Source of the DNA: Shewanella sp. SR44-3
GTDB lineage: Bacteria; Pseudomonadota; Gammaproteobacteria; Enterobacterales; Shewanellaceae
Direction: 5' to 3'
DNA: 64,000 nt
Assembly: GCF_014163735.1 (NCBI RefSeq)
Contig: NZ_JACJDV010000011.1
Span: forward strand, 1 to 64,000
Below are positions 8,007 to 16,819 of the stretch, in pieces (positions within the stretch are counted from its first letter, which is position 1; every line of letters starts with the position of its first letter). A program made the translations under genes and the position numbers. Below the pieces are notes generated by a model that saw nothing but the letters and a program-made list of their open reading frames with translations, was not told the DNA's origin and searched no databases.

Positions 8007-9287
8007 CTAATAATTGATAATCGCGGCGTCACCTCGGCCTACAAAACGAGGTTTTCTAGCAACAAGATGGTGAGTACTTATCACTCTTTCCAAAAATGCC
8101 CCTTCACAATAACTGAAATAAAACAGCCATAAGCGCTTAAACTCTTCGCTATAACCTAACCCCTTAAGCTCATCCCAGCTGTGCTCAAAGGCTAGTCGCC
8201 AGTCATTCAAGGTGCGGGCGTAATGAAGGCCAATATCTTGAACCTCATCAATAACAAGATCTGTTCTCTGAGCAAGCTGAGCTGTCATCACAGCGATTGA
8301 AGGCAGGCAGCCGCCAGGGAAGATGTATTTTTGAATAAAATCGACCCCTTTACGGTACTTTTCATAACGGCCATCAGCGATGGTGATGGCTTGGATTAAC
8401 ATTTTCCCATCAGCTTTAAGTCGCTGTGAACAGATTTCGAAGAAGCTAGCCATATATTCATGCCCCACAGCCTCGATCATTTCTATGGATACCAACTTAT
8501 CGTATTGGCCTGTGAGCTTGCGATAATCCTGTTTCAACAAGGTGATTTTATCGCTCAAGCCCAAAGCGATAACCTGCTGCTGAGCAAAGCTAAATTGAGC
8601 CTCTGAAATAGTTGTAGTGGTGACATGGCAGCCATATTCCTGTGCCATAAAAATTGCCAAGCCGCCCCAGCCTGTACCAATTTCCAGTACATGTTGCCCC
8701 TGTGTCAATTCAAGGCGCTCACAGATCACACGCATCTTATTCTGCTGGGCTTGACCCAAGGACTGAGCTTGCTCGCTATAAATAGCGCAAGAATACAGCA
8801 TGCTGTTATCTAGAAAGCGCTCATACAATTCATTGCCTATATCATAATGAGCTAAAATATTTCGCTTAGAACCTTGTTCCGTATTGATATTTTTTCGCTT
8901 TAACAAGAGGTTTTTTAATTTAGCTAACCACTGCATTTTACTTTCTAATGCATCGAGTTGAGCTTGATTTATGGCCATCACTTGCACTAAGCGGGTTAAA
9001 TTTGGACTGGTCCATTTACCATCAAGAAAAGCTTCAGCAGCACCAATGCTGCCAGCAGTGATCAAGTCCCGATAAAAACTAGCATCATGAACGACCAACT
9101 GCCCGGTCAGTGGGGCATCTCTTTGACCATGAACGCTGTGGGCTGCACCCTCAATAAGCTCAATGCTAGCACCTTGGATTTTATTCAATAAACTCAGCAC
9201 CAAACTACGATAGTTATTTTTAGTCTCAACTGAGGAATAACTCGCTTGTCGGTCTAATTTAGTGGTGGATTTTGCAAACTCTTCCAT
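8007..9287 (-). CDS. cfa: Cyclopropane-fatty-acyl-phospholipid synthase family methyltransferase
   Basis: A 426-residue S-adenosylmethionine enzyme of the CFA synthase family, which adds a methylene (or methyl) group to the double bond of membrane phospholipid acyl chains. The signature HYDIGNELYERFLDNSMLYS covers 147-166 and the SAM site VLEIGTGWGG is at 200-209. The typical catalytic-region motif with FIQKYIFPGGCLPS follows at about 310-325. The family is diverse: this branch, linked to DUF1365 and a flavoprotein, may make methylated or other modified fatty acids rather than simple cyclopropanes. GAGGTTGAG precedes the ATG. Fifth gene of the operon controlled by the ECF sigma factor. Confidence 0.93.
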   Translation of the reverse strand: MEEFAKSTTKLDRQASYSSVETKNNYRSLVLSLLNKIQGASIELIEGAAHSVHGQRDAPLTGQLVVHDASFYRDLITAGSIGAAEAFLDGKWTSPNLTRLVQVMAINQAQLDALESKMQWLAKLKNLLLKRKNINTEQGSKRNILAHYDIGNELYERFLDNSMLYSCAIYSEQAQSLGQAQQNKMRVICERLELTQGQHVLEIGTGWGGLAIFMAQEYGCHVTTTTISEAQFSFAQQQVIALGLSDKITLLKQDYRKLTGQYDKLVSIEMIEAVGHEYMASFFEICSQRLKADGKMLIQAITIADGRYEKYRKGVDFIQKYIFPGGCLPSIAVMTAQLAQRTDLVIDEVQDIGLHYARTLNDWRLAFEHSWDELKGLGYSEEFKRLWLFYFSYCEGAFLERVISTHHLVARKPRFVGRGDAAIINY

Positions 9288-9329
9288 CTCAACCTCACTG
9301 TTAATTTATTACCTAACCTCACCACACAA

Positions 9330-10154
9330 TTATGATTTTTTACTCGCCTTGGGATGGGCAATAAAAGGCACTCGTTTTAGCCATAATTTTAATGCTTGCC
9401 AGTAAATCCCCACCAGCATGCTCACCGTCATGGCAGGGCTCAGTAACCAAGTGGTGCATAAGTTCCTTGGGGTTATTGGCCGTTTCGTTAATGCTAGTGT
9501 TGCATCAAATACTTTAATATCTTTATGATTTTCAATATGAACCATAACCTGGTCCGCTGGCGGGTGAATACGCCAGTGGTAGTCCATATCTAAATCCATA
9601 AAAGGTGACACATGAAAAGCTTTCTTCAGCTTCATCTGTGTCCCTAAGGTTAATAAATAATAATGCCTTTGCTGCCAAGGTGTATTGCTCACCTCAGCCA
9701 GCATGTATTGACACTCATCTTTATCGTCATAACAAAAAAACAAGTTTATCGGGCTAAAATACAGCCCCATGCACCGGCACTGAGCCAACAAAAAGACTCT
9801 ACCACTGGACTGCCACTCTCCCCCTAAGGAGTTCACTTTATTGCCAATACGTTGCTTTAAGCTGCCAGGTTCACTGCTAAGGTAATCTTTTTCATAAAAT
9901 CGGATCGGGTTAAACCAGCGACGACCAAAAATAATACTGCGCCTTAGAATAGTGGGCAGGCCCTCCCCTTTGGATGAAGTATCAACACTGCGCGGGTGCT
10001 CAAGGTTTAGTTCATCAAGATCTAGCCCCATCATGTAAAGCGGGTAGCTAAACCTATGGCCAATGGCCCCAAAACGGCGATGGCGCACCTTGCCAAGATA
10101 GATGCCACTGCGCTCCTCGACTGCGCCCTGCTTCACCCTAGAAGATTGACTCAT
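9330..10154 (-). CDS. DUF1365 family protein
   Basis: A 274-residue protein from the ATG at 10154, which shares its first base with the stop of the upstream flavoprotein gene; a GTG one codon earlier is also possible. It opens with [20 protein letters not shown], the DUF1365 signature, and continues with [20 protein letters not shown] and [17 protein letters not shown]-terminal hydrophobic stretch ([19 protein letters not shown]) may attach it to the membrane. DUF1365, a FAD oxidoreductase and a CFA-type methyltransferase form a recurrent trio, implying joint action on acyl chains. Reaction unknown. Confidence 0.92.
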   Translation of the reverse strand: MSQSSRVKQGAVEERSGIYLGKVRHRRFGAIGHRFSYPLYMMGLDLDELNLEHPRSVDTSSKGEGLPTILRRSIIFGRRWFNPIRFYEKDYLSSEPGSLKQRIGNKVNSLGGEWQSSGRVFLLAQCRCMGLYFSPINLFFCYDDKDECQYMLAEVSNTPWQQRHYYLLTLGTQMKLKKAFHVSPFMDLDMDYHWRIHPPADQVMVHIENHKDIKVFDATLALTKRPITPRNLCTTWLLSPAMTVSMLVGIYWQALKLWLKRVPFIAHPKASKKS

Positions 10155-11407
10155 CACAGGCTTTGACCGAATCTGCGGGTCACATCTAGGGCACTGCGAA
10201 CGCCATCCTCATGAAAACCGCTATACCAATAGGCACCGACAAAGTGACAAGCTCTTTTGCCACATATCAATGACCGCTCTTGCTGAGCGGCCACACTGAC
10301 CTCATTAAGTACTGGATGATGATAAACAAAACGCCTTAACACCTGAGTTGGATCAATTTTATCGCCTTGATTCAAGGTGACGCAAAAAGTAGTATCGCTT
10401 TGAATATTTTGTAAAATATTCATGTTATAAGTCACGCTTGCAGGCCGAAACTGGCTATCATCTAGATGGTAATTCCAACTGGCCCAAGCCAATTTCCTGT
10501 CTGGCAATACACTAACATCCGTGTGTAATACCACCTCATTAGGACTATAAGGTATGCTGCTCAATATCCGTGATTCATCTAGGCTAGGGTCGGCAAGTAA
10601 ACCCAAAGCTTCGTCGGAATGACAGGCAAAAATCACCTCATCGAAACGCTGGCTCTGACCATTATCAAAATGAATCAGCACGCCATCCTCGATTCGACTG
10701 ACTGAGCCGATATCGACACTTGTCTGCACAGGTTTTGTCAGTGCAGCTAAGATAGCTTCTACGTATGAGCGCGACCCTTTGGGCACCACTTTCCATTGAG
10801 GCCTATCACTAATATTAAGCAAACCGTGGTGATAGAAAAATTGGATGAAAAACTTAAGCTCAAATTGCTTCATATCAGATAAGCTGGTGGACCAAATTGC
10901 CGCCCCCATTGGCAGAATATAATGCTGACAAAAAAAATCAGAAAATTGATGCTGACGTAAAAAGTGGCCTAAATTTGCGTCTGGATTAATATTACCCGCA
11001 TAAAAATCACGCTTACACAGGCGATTAAACTTAAGTATTTCGCCAATTAAGCGCCAAAATTTAAGACTAAACAGATTTCGGCGCTGAGCAAATAAGGCAT
11101 TAATACCGTGGCCATTGTATTCGAACCCCGTCTGAGCATTGTGCACGCTAAAACTCATTTCAGTATCTTGCCCTGCAATGCCTAAGCGTTCCAATAAGCG
11201 ATTAAAATAAGGGTAGGTTCTGTCGTTAAAGACGATAAAACCTGTATCTATGGCGTAGGTTTGCCCCTGATGCTCAATATCCACTGTCGCCGTATGCCCA
11301 CCGACGTAATCATTTTTTTCAAATACTGTAATCTGGTGGGTTTTATCCAATAAATAAGCACAAGTTAACCCAGAAATCCCTGAGCCTATGATGGCAATTT
11401 TTTTCAT
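10154..11407 (-). CDS. FAD/NAD(P)-binding oxidoreductase (amine-oxidase/desaturase fold)
   Basis: A 417-residue flavoprotein. The start is taken at [13 protein letters not shown] because this ATG overlaps the SDR stop in an ATGA; an upstream in-frame Met exists but runs into the SDR gene. The FAD site GSGISG is at 8-13, followed by [16 protein letters not shown], a feature shared with protoporphyrinogen oxidases and phytoene desaturases. It ends with [21 protein letters not shown], typical of the DUF1365-linked group. The neighbour genes suggest oxidation or desaturation of an acyl chain made or modified by the CFA-type enzyme. Confidence 0.9.
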   Translation of the reverse strand: MKKIAIIGSGISGLTCAYLLDKTHQITVFEKNDYVGGHTATVDIEHQGQTYAIDTGFIVFNDRTYPYFNRLLERLGIAGQDTEMSFSVHNAQTGFEYNGHGINALFAQRRNLFSLKFWRLIGEILKFNRLCKRDFYAGNINPDANLGHFLRQHQFSDFFCQHYILPMGAAIWSTSLSDMKQFELKFFIQFFYHHGLLNISDRPQWKVVPKGSRSYVEAILAALTKPVQTSVDIGSVSRIEDGVLIHFDNGQSQRFDEVIFACHSDEALGLLADPSLDESRILSSIPYSPNEVVLHTDVSVLPDRKLAWASWNYHLDDSQFRPASVTYNMNILQNIQSDTTFCVTLNQGDKIDPTQVLRRFVYHHPVLNEVSVAAQQERSLICGKRACHFVGAYWYSGFHEDGVRSALDVTRRFGQSL

Positions 11408-12123
11408 GAAGACATCCTTAAGGCCAATCGGCGCCAAAGCCCCTGAGGCAATACAGCTAAGCTTCTAATGATAAATATAAATAACTTCGGAAAGGCAATC
11501 TCACTTTGACCCTTTTCCAGCCCGAGAATAATATTTGTCGCCGCCTGCTCACTGGTGATTATCATAGGCATAGTAAAACGATTTCGCTTAGTGAGCGGCG
11601 TATCAACAAACCCGGGGTGAACCACAGTGACACTAATGTTGTGTTTAGCTAAATCTATCGCTAAGGTGCGACCAAGATAAGTCAGTGCGGCTTTGGATGC
11701 CCCATAAGCCTCGGCTCTGGATAGGGGCAGATATTGAGCGCTAGAACTGATTAATACCAAACGCCCTGTGGGCTTAATATTGGCTAACCAGGCTTGTAGG
11801 CAATAACCCACTGAAACCAGATTAATATTAATGATTTTCTCGAAACGCTTAGCATCAAAAGCCAAGGCGTCATCTATATATTCACAGTCACCTGCATTTA
11901 AGATCAATAAATCAAGCTGTCCTTGGGCTAACGTCAAAGCAGGGTAAGAGTCAAAATCAGTTAAATCGAAACACAAATATTCGATACCTACAGCCATAGC
12001 GCTGAGCTCAATCAGCTTTTGCTCATTACGACCACAGGCAATCACTTGGTGGCCAGCCTGGGCATAGGCTAAGGTTAATGCTTTTCCGATCCCCGATGTC
12101 GCCCCAGTTATCATAATGCGCAT
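11404..12123 (-). CDS. Short-chain dehydrogenase/reductase
   Basis: A 239-residue SDR. The NAD(P) site TGATSGIG is at 6-13, NAG at 76-78, the catalytic Ser in SSS at 126-128, and YGASK places Tyr140 and Lys144. CGRN (30-33) after the second strand suggests NADP preference. A C-terminal hydrophobic tail (LFIFIIRSLAVLPQGLW) may touch the membrane. The ATG directly abuts the stop of the NTF2-like gene, and the gene overlaps the flavoprotein by 4 bases, so translation is coupled. Probably acts on a lipid-derived carbonyl; substrate unknown. Confidence 0.92.
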   Translation of the reverse strand: MRIMITGATSGIGKALTLAYAQAGHQVIACGRNEQKLIELSAMAVGIEYLCFDLTDFDSYPALTLAQGQLDLLILNAGDCEYIDDALAFDAKRFEKIININLVSVGYCLQAWLANIKPTGRLVLISSSAQYLPLSRAEAYGASKAALTYLGRTLAIDLAKHNISVTVVHPGFVDTPLTKRNRFTMPMIITSEQAATNIILGLEKGQSEIAFPKLFIFIIRSLAVLPQGLWRRLALRMSS

Positions 12124-12555
12124 CTATTGGCCCGCCCGCTGTTTAATGTATTTAATCACAGTACCTAGCAAAGGAACTTGCTCGTAAAGCATAGCCCCAA
12201 GGTCAAAGTAGTCTCTATGATAAATGACTCGTTGATCTTGCATCTTTAATTGTGAGTGCCCGTCGAGCTTAATGGGCTTTCCCCCCGCTAATGCAGTATG
12301 ACGCAAGGTCATGGTCCAATAGACTGCCGCTTGTGTGGGAGCCTCCAAGACTTCTTCTATCACAAAATCACAACTTATAACTTGTTGATACATCTGTTCA
12401 AAATAGCCCAATAAGGCTGCAATCCCCTCCACCTTGTGCATAGGATCAACAAACACAACCTCTGTATGATAAATACTGCTCAAGGATGCCAAATTGTCTG
12501 TACCCAGCGTACTGTAAACAGTAATAAATCTGCTCAACCAAGGTGCTTGTGCCAT
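12124..12555 (-). CDS. Nuclear transport factor 2-like (SnoaL fold) protein
   Basis: A 143-residue SnoaL/NTF2-fold protein, the first gene of the eight-gene operon. It shows the fold's pattern: an N-terminal helix (RFITVYSTLGTDNLASLSSI), YHTEVVFVDPMHKVEG, then alternating strands ending in HSQLKMQDQRVIYHRDYFD. Proteins of this fold either isomerise or hydrate small cyclic molecules or simply bind them; no catalytic pair can be assigned safely. The gene starts 66 bases downstream of a copy of the sigma promoter, so the whole operon should be read from there. Confidence 0.85.
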   Translation of the reverse strand: MAQAPWLSRFITVYSTLGTDNLASLSSIYHTEVVFVDPMHKVEGIAALLGYFEQMYQQVISCDFVIEEVLEAPTQAAVYWTMTLRHTALAGGKPIKLDGHSQLKMQDQRVIYHRDYFDLGAMLYEQVPLLGTVIKYIKQRAGQ

Positions 12556-12620
12556 AGAGATATCGTCCTATTGTGTAGATGCCCTATCAGGGAAAATGAC
12601 ATCAAGTTGAGATTATTAAA

Positions 12621-12650
12621 GCAATACGTTCGCCATCTGGATTAAGATCA
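12621..12650 (-). promoter_or_regulatory. ECF sigma promoter of the lipid operon
   Basis: Read on the reverse strand: TGATCT (12650-12645), 18 bases, TATTGC (12626-12621), with CG just before TATTGC. The same arrangement and spacing occurs upstream of the sigma gene and of the Lon-domain gene. ECF11/RpoE-ChrR promoters are described as TGATC(C) with a CGTA-type -10. Confidence 0.8.
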
Positions 12651-12835
12651 ATTTATTTTTAAGAATCACAAAATCATATTAATCAGGGTAATTTATAACC
12701 TTGCAGCCATAGCTTTGGGTGATAGGCTCGAGGGTTTGATACTAAGGAAGCTGCGGGTGAACGATAGGCCAGCCAAACCCCAGCCTCCAAAGGTAGCAGG
12801 CTAGGATTGGGACCCTGTCTCAATTCGATAAGGCT

Positions 12836-13516
12836 TTAGTAGATGAACTTGCCGATAGGATTAAGTAATTGGCTCATTCCTTGAGTGAAACGTATGGCAT
12901 CACTGGAAACCGTCAAACACACACAGCCTGCCGTGGTCACCGGCTGATGGGTATGCTTACCATCGAGCCAGATAAAATCCCCTTGATGGTACTGGCCCAT
13001 TTCATCTTCAAAGCTGCCTTGCAGTAATAAGGTAATTTCAAACCCTTGATGTGTATGGCAAGGAACACTGCCACCGGGGGCAATATAAAGTAGACTCATA
13101 CGCCTTTCATCATCTTGCACATCCAGCCGTGCTCTAGACAGTTTTCCTAGGCCTTGCCACTCTTTCAATGCCACAGATTTAATCGCTCTTGGTAAAGGGA
13201 TCCGCAGCTTTCCAATGGCGATTTCTGTCACGGTTTGAGGCAAAGACATCTGTGTATCGATATCAGATTCAGTGATGGCTTCTATCATAGACATAGCATG
13301 GTCAATATCAAAGTTATCGGTTTGACTACTCTGACTTAGGCTATCCGCCAAAGGCTCAAATTCCAATGCTGCAGCTTGCTCAGTTAATACTTGTACCTGC
13401 TGACGGCATTGGCGGCAAAAATCCATATGACTGGCAATCATTATGCTAATCGAGGCCGGTAGCTCACCTGCGACAAAATCAACCAATATAGAAGTATTTG
13501 GATGGTGGTTAATCAT
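12836..13516 (-). CDS. chrR: ChrR-type zinc anti-sigma factor with cupin domain
   Basis: A 226-residue anti-sigma factor. The start chosen is ATG 13516, with GGGAG 9 bases upstream and overlapping the sigma stop; the open frame extends further but inside the sigma gene. The N-terminal ZAS domain has H30-x3-C34-x2-C37 (HMDFCRQC) for zinc and sigma binding. The C-terminal cupin contains CHTHQGFE and a later KHTH, the second metal site. In Rhodobacter, ChrR releases RpoE when singlet oxygen is present; the same switch is inferred here. It is co-transcribed with and translationally coupled to its sigma factor. Confidence 0.93.
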   Translation of the reverse strand: MINHHPNTSILVDFVAGELPASISIMIASHMDFCRQCRQQVQVLTEQAAALEFEPLADSLSQSSQTDNFDIDHAMSMIEAITESDIDTQMSLPQTVTEIAIGKLRIPLPRAIKSVALKEWQGLGKLSRARLDVQDDERRMSLLYIAPGGSVPCHTHQGFEITLLLQGSFEDEMGQYHQGDFIWLDGKHTHQPVTTAGCVCLTVSSDAIRFTQGMSQLLNPIGKFIY

Positions 13517-14162
13517 GATAGTCATCTCCCATTTGCTGCCTAAGCTTGGCCAGAGCAAGCCTTAAACGCGATTTAATTGTGCCTAAAGGCACCTCAAGCT
13601 GCTGGGCCAGTTGTTCTTGGGATAAAGATTGATAATAAACGCCTTTAACCACGGTTTGCTGTAGTGCTGGCAGGCTATTTATATGGGTTAACATATGTTT
13701 TTCCATCAAGTGATCTTTAAAGCTCACTGACTCAGTAATAGCTTCATCTTGAGCTTGATCTACAGGCCAAATATCGTCACCTAATAATTGCTCATTCTTG
13801 GTTTTTATTCGTCGTAACATATCAAAGCAAGCGTTACGCATCACAGTGTAAACCCAAGTTGTCGCTGCGCCTTTGTCACCATCATAAAGATGCGCTTTAC
13901 GCCATACATTGCTCATGGTCTCTTGAAGTAGCTCATTGGCTTTGTCATGACAGCCAAGACGCTGTAATCCAAATCCCTTAATTTTGGGTGCAAAGAATTG
14001 AAACAGCGCAGTAAAAGCCTGTTTGTCCCTTTTTTCTGCGACTAAAACCAGCCAAGTATACAGCTGCGCTGACACCTGTAGCTCAGTAGGGTTAGTGATA
14101 ATTAAGCCATCCTTATTGGGAGCGCTATTATTCATGCTGCTACTCATCATGTTTTGCATCAT
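13509..14162 (-). CDS. rpoE: ECF sigma factor (ChrR-controlled RpoE type)
   Basis: A 217-residue sigma-70 family regulator of the extracytoplasmic-function class. Region 2 covers ALFQFFAPKIKGFGLQRLG to TTWVYTVMRNACFDMLRR, and region 4 LPALQQTVVKGVYYQSLSQE to VPLGTIKSRLRLALAKLR, a helix-turn-helix that reads the -35 box. The exact start is uncertain because several Met codons follow in the first ten residues; the first with a GGAT behind it is used. The gene overlaps chrR and carries a copy of its own promoter 29 bases upstream, consistent with autoregulation. This is not the envelope-stress RpoE/RseA system: the partner here is ChrR. Confidence 0.92.
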   Translation of the reverse strand: MMQNMMSSSMNNSAPNKDGLIITNPTELQVSAQLYTWLVLVAEKRDKQAFTALFQFFAPKIKGFGLQRLGCHDKANELLQETMSNVWRKAHLYDGDKGAATTWVYTVMRNACFDMLRRIKTKNEQLLGDDIWPVDQAQDEAITESVSFKDHLMEKHMLTHINSLPALQQTVVKGVYYQSLSQEQLAQQLEVPLGTIKSRLRLALAKLRQQMGDDYHD

Positions 14163-14190
14163 TTATCCATTAACAGCTGCACTAGGTATA

Positions 14191-14220
14191 GCAATACGCA
14201 GTTTAGCGTCAAAAAGATCA
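14191..14220 (-). promoter_or_regulatory. ECF sigma promoter of the sigma-chrR operon
   Basis: On the reverse strand TGATCT (14220-14215), 18 bases, TATTGC (14196-14191). The flanks also agree with the 12.6 kb copy: ATTGATCT before and CGTATTGCT at the -10. Confidence 0.82.
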
Positions 14221-14907
14221 ATTATTATTTTCAGCCCCTAGTACCAAGGTATACAAGAAGGTTTGGCTATGCTCTAAGGTCATGGGCTTAATAAACTTTT
14301 CTTTTTCGTTCAAAGATAAAGGCAGTATTTCTAAAAAGCGAGCACAAACCCATTGAGGCGATGAAAAATATGTCTGTGGATAAATTTGAGTGAGCTGGGT
14401 ATGTTCTGAAAAAATGTTTTTCAATACTCTGGTTAACGACAGCATTCGAGCATCAATCTGCTGTTGCTCAGCAGTCTGACTTTTCACTTTACTGACGGGC
14501 TTTTCAAGCTGAGCCCAGTGAGGTTTATATTGAGTTTGAGCCACAAGTAAACCATCTCTTCTGGGCTTAACATCCTCTAAAGTAACTAAGTGTAGCCCTT
14601 GCACATCAACCACAAGCACACCATCATCTCCTGAGTGGAAATCTATTACCTCCACCCTAGTTCCCCAAGTCGGCAAGCCTGTTTTTAAGGTTTTATCAAA
14701 ACAGGCAATCGCGAATCCTCCTCCCTTGCTAGAGCCAGATATCATTGATAAATACCTAGGTTCAAAAATTCGCAGCCGAGTGTTCCCTGAAGGTAATAAA
14801 AATAATGGTAGAGGAAATACGCCTAAGCTGGTTGGACAATTCTGCTCTAATGCTGCAGCATTATTTAGCAAGCTTTGAGCTGCTAGCTGTAAATCAGGAA
14901 ATGTCAT
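14218..14907 (-). CDS. Lon N-terminal (substrate-binding) domain protein
   Basis: A 229-residue protein consisting only of a Lon-type substrate-binding domain, with no ATPase or peptidase part. The start at 14907 (MTFPDLQLAA) has GGAGG 8 bases upstream. Markers are LGVFPLPLFLLPSGNTRLRIFEPRY at about 40-64 (the family core) and VLVVDVQGLHLVTLEDV. The C-terminal part is helical, as in Lon N-domains. Stand-alone forms occur in many bacteria; their role is unclear. A copy of the ECF promoter 71 bases upstream places it in the sigma/ChrR regulon as a separate unit. Confidence 0.88.
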   Translation of the reverse strand: MTFPDLQLAAQSLLNNAAALEQNCPTSLGVFPLPLFLLPSGNTRLRIFEPRYLSMISGSSKGGGFAIACFDKTLKTGLPTWGTRVEVIDFHSGDDGVLVVDVQGLHLVTLEDVKPRRDGLLVAQTQYKPHWAQLEKPVSKVKSQTAEQQQIDARMLSLTRVLKNIFSEHTQLTQIYPQTYFSSPQWVCARFLEILPLSLNEKEKFIKPMTLEHSQTFLYTLVLGAENNN

Positions 14908-14977
14908 TTTTGCCCCTCCAATAATGTGCCTCAATCTTCTATGTGTGACAAATGCAGCACACAGTCATGCTGAATAA

Positions 14978-15007
14978 CCAATACGCATTAGCAATAAACT
15001 CAGATCA
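14978..15007 (-). promoter_or_regulatory. ECF sigma promoter of the Lon-domain gene
   Basis: On the reverse strand TGATCT (15007-15002), 18 bases, TATTGG (14983-14978), again preceded by CG. This is the third copy with identical spacing. It lies in the divergent region shared with the diguanylate cyclase gene. Confidence 0.8.
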
Positions 15008-15209
15008 CTTTTCACTATATTTACCCTTAGTTGTTAGCAGATGTGGAACACTGACCTTAACTGGACTAGGCTATTAAAAACCTTGTTCACGCGCGGTTAG
15101 GTGAGCATGACGCTTTACCAGCCTTTATTATCAATAGCTCGCTCAACCCACTGCTACTATTAAAAATTATAGGAGGGTGCAACAGACAGCGACTAGCGGG
15201 AGTTATTAT

Positions 15210-16643
15210 GTGAATAAAGATGAATATCAAAGCTTAAGTAGTTTTATAGACCTATTAATCGATGCTGTGTGTGTCGTGGATAAGACTGGGCGATTTGAAT
15301 TTGTTAGTGCCAGTGCTGAACGTATTTTCGGTTATCGTTCAGAAGAAATGATCGGCATGAAAGTACTAGATTTAGTCTTTCCTGCCGATAGAAAGCGCAC
15401 CTTAGCAGCAGCAATAAGCATAATGCAGGGTAATGAGAATACTCATTTTGAAAACCGTTATGTGCGTAAAGATGGTCAAGTAGTTGATATTTTATGGTCA
15501 GCGCGCTGGTCAGATAAACATCAGCAAAGAATTGCGATAGCACGAGATATCAGTAGTAGAAAAAATATCGAGCGCCGCCAAGCAGCACTTTACGCCATAT
15601 CAGAAGCCACACATCTTGCTGAAGATCTGCTCACTCTCTACCAAGGTATACATAATATTATTGCACAATTACTGCCAGCAACTAATTTCGCTATCGCCTC
15701 TTATGAACCCAAGACTAACCAGTTGAGCTTTCTTTATAAAACTCACGGCAATCCAATCGGCTCTCTTAATGACAATGCTTTAACGCCGCGGAGAGGAAAA
15801 ACACAAAATTCAAACCTAATTAGCCATTCCAACACAGCTCAAAACCACGATGAGCAAGATGAAATAATCTTCTGTCATCATGTTATTCATAGCGCTAAAC
15901 CTGTACTTATCAAGCTGAATTCAATGGAAAAGTACCCAGAAGAAATTCGTCAAATTCTCACTAACAGCCAGTCCAGTTGGCTTGGGCTCCCTTTAAAACA
16001 ACAACACGATATTATCGGTGTATTGATAATGCACAGTGATGTTTGCGATCCTGAATATACCATTCAAGATCAAGAGTTAATGGGATTCGTATCCACTCAA
16101 ATCGCTACCGCTATTGAACGCAAGCAGATGCTCACTCGATTAAAGCACCTTGCCCTGTATGACCAACTCACCCAGCTTCCTAATCGGGCGCTGTTTGATG
16201 ATCGAATTAAAAATGCCCTAACCCATGCAAAACGTGGGGGCCATAGCATATCGCTGCTGTTCCTAGACTTAGATAAGTTTAAAGCCGTGAATGACACTTG
16301 CGGTCATCAAATTGGCGACGCTTTACTGCAAATGACGGCTCAGCGCATTTTACATTGCGTTCGTGAAACCGATACAGTGTCTCGATTTGGTGGCGATGAA
16401 TTTGTGATCTTACTCGATGATGCAGGTTCCAGAGACAATATTTTAAAAATTGCCCAAGCAATACTCAATGCCCTTAATATGCCTTTTCAATTGGCAGGAC
16501 AATCTTTGCATATAGTTCCCAGTATAGGGATCGCCCTATACCCGCAGCATGGCATGGATGAAAAGCAGTTATTAGCCAGCTCCGATAGCGCCATGTATCA
16601 AGCAAAAAGCAAAGGCGGTAATCGCATTGAGGTTAGTAGTTAG
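15210..16643 (+). CDS. PAS-GAF diguanylate cyclase
   Basis: A 477-residue cyclic-di-GMP synthase from the GTG at 15210, with GGGAG 7 bases upstream; an earlier GTG at 15177 directly abuts AGGAGG and is less likely. A PAS domain (about 5-110: FIDLLIDAVCVVDKTGRFEF, FGYRSEEMIGMKVLDLVFP) is followed by a GAF-like domain (about 125-310) and a GGDEF domain with intact RFGGDEFVIL. No membrane segment is seen, so it is cytoplasmic and senses a small molecule, light or redox through PAS/GAF. It starts in the same divergent region as a sigma/ChrR-controlled gene. Terminator and acnB follow, convergent. Confidence 0.92.
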   Translation: MNKDEYQSLSSFIDLLIDAVCVVDKTGRFEFVSASAERIFGYRSEEMIGMKVLDLVFPADRKRTLAAAISIMQGNENTHFENRYVRKDGQVVDILWSARWSDKHQQRIAIARDISSRKNIERRQAALYAISEATHLAEDLLTLYQGIHNIIAQLLPATNFAIASYEPKTNQLSFLYKTHGNPIGSLNDNALTPRRGKTQNSNLISHSNTAQNHDEQDEIIFCHHVIHSAKPVLIKLNSMEKYPEEIRQILTNSQSSWLGLPLKQQHDIIGVLIMHSDVCDPEYTIQDQELMGFVSTQIATAIERKQMLTRLKHLALYDQLTQLPNRALFDDRIKNALTHAKRGGHSISLLFLDLDKFKAVNDTCGHQIGDALLQMTAQRILHCVRETDTVSRFGGDEFVILLDDAGSRDNILKIAQAILNALNMPFQLAGQSLHIVPSIGIALYPQHGMDEKQLLASSDSAMYQAKSKGGNRIEVSS

Positions 16644-16659
16644 TTAGTTAGTTAGTTAG
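16640..16659. repeat. TTAG tetranucleotide repeat x5
   Basis: Five copies of TTAG run from the stop codon of the diguanylate cyclase onward; the TAG stop is itself part of the first copy. Slippage would alter at most a few C-terminal residues. Confidence 0.85.
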
Positions 16660-16750
16660 TTGCCTGTGATTAGCTGGAGTGTGGTTAGAAATGCCTAGCC
16701 AGAAATTCATCGCTATAAATATGTGAATAACAGTCAACGCGCTAATAAAC

Positions 16751-16780
16751 AAAAATGCCAGCATTGCTGCTGGCATTTTT
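16751..16780. terminator. Bidirectional terminator between the cyclase gene and acnB
   Basis: AAAAATGCCAGCA and TGCTGGCATTTTT form a 13-bp stem with a 4-base loop, placed between two convergent genes. Confidence 0.92.
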
Positions 16781-16819
16781 TATTTCAAACTGACTTAATC
16801 AATCAAGCCACTCATCAAA

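Noticed and set aside
15177..15209. Earlier GTG start of the diguanylate cyclase
   Set aside because: The AGGAGG directly touches that GTG, leaving no spacing; the GTG at 15210 has GGGAG at 7 bases.
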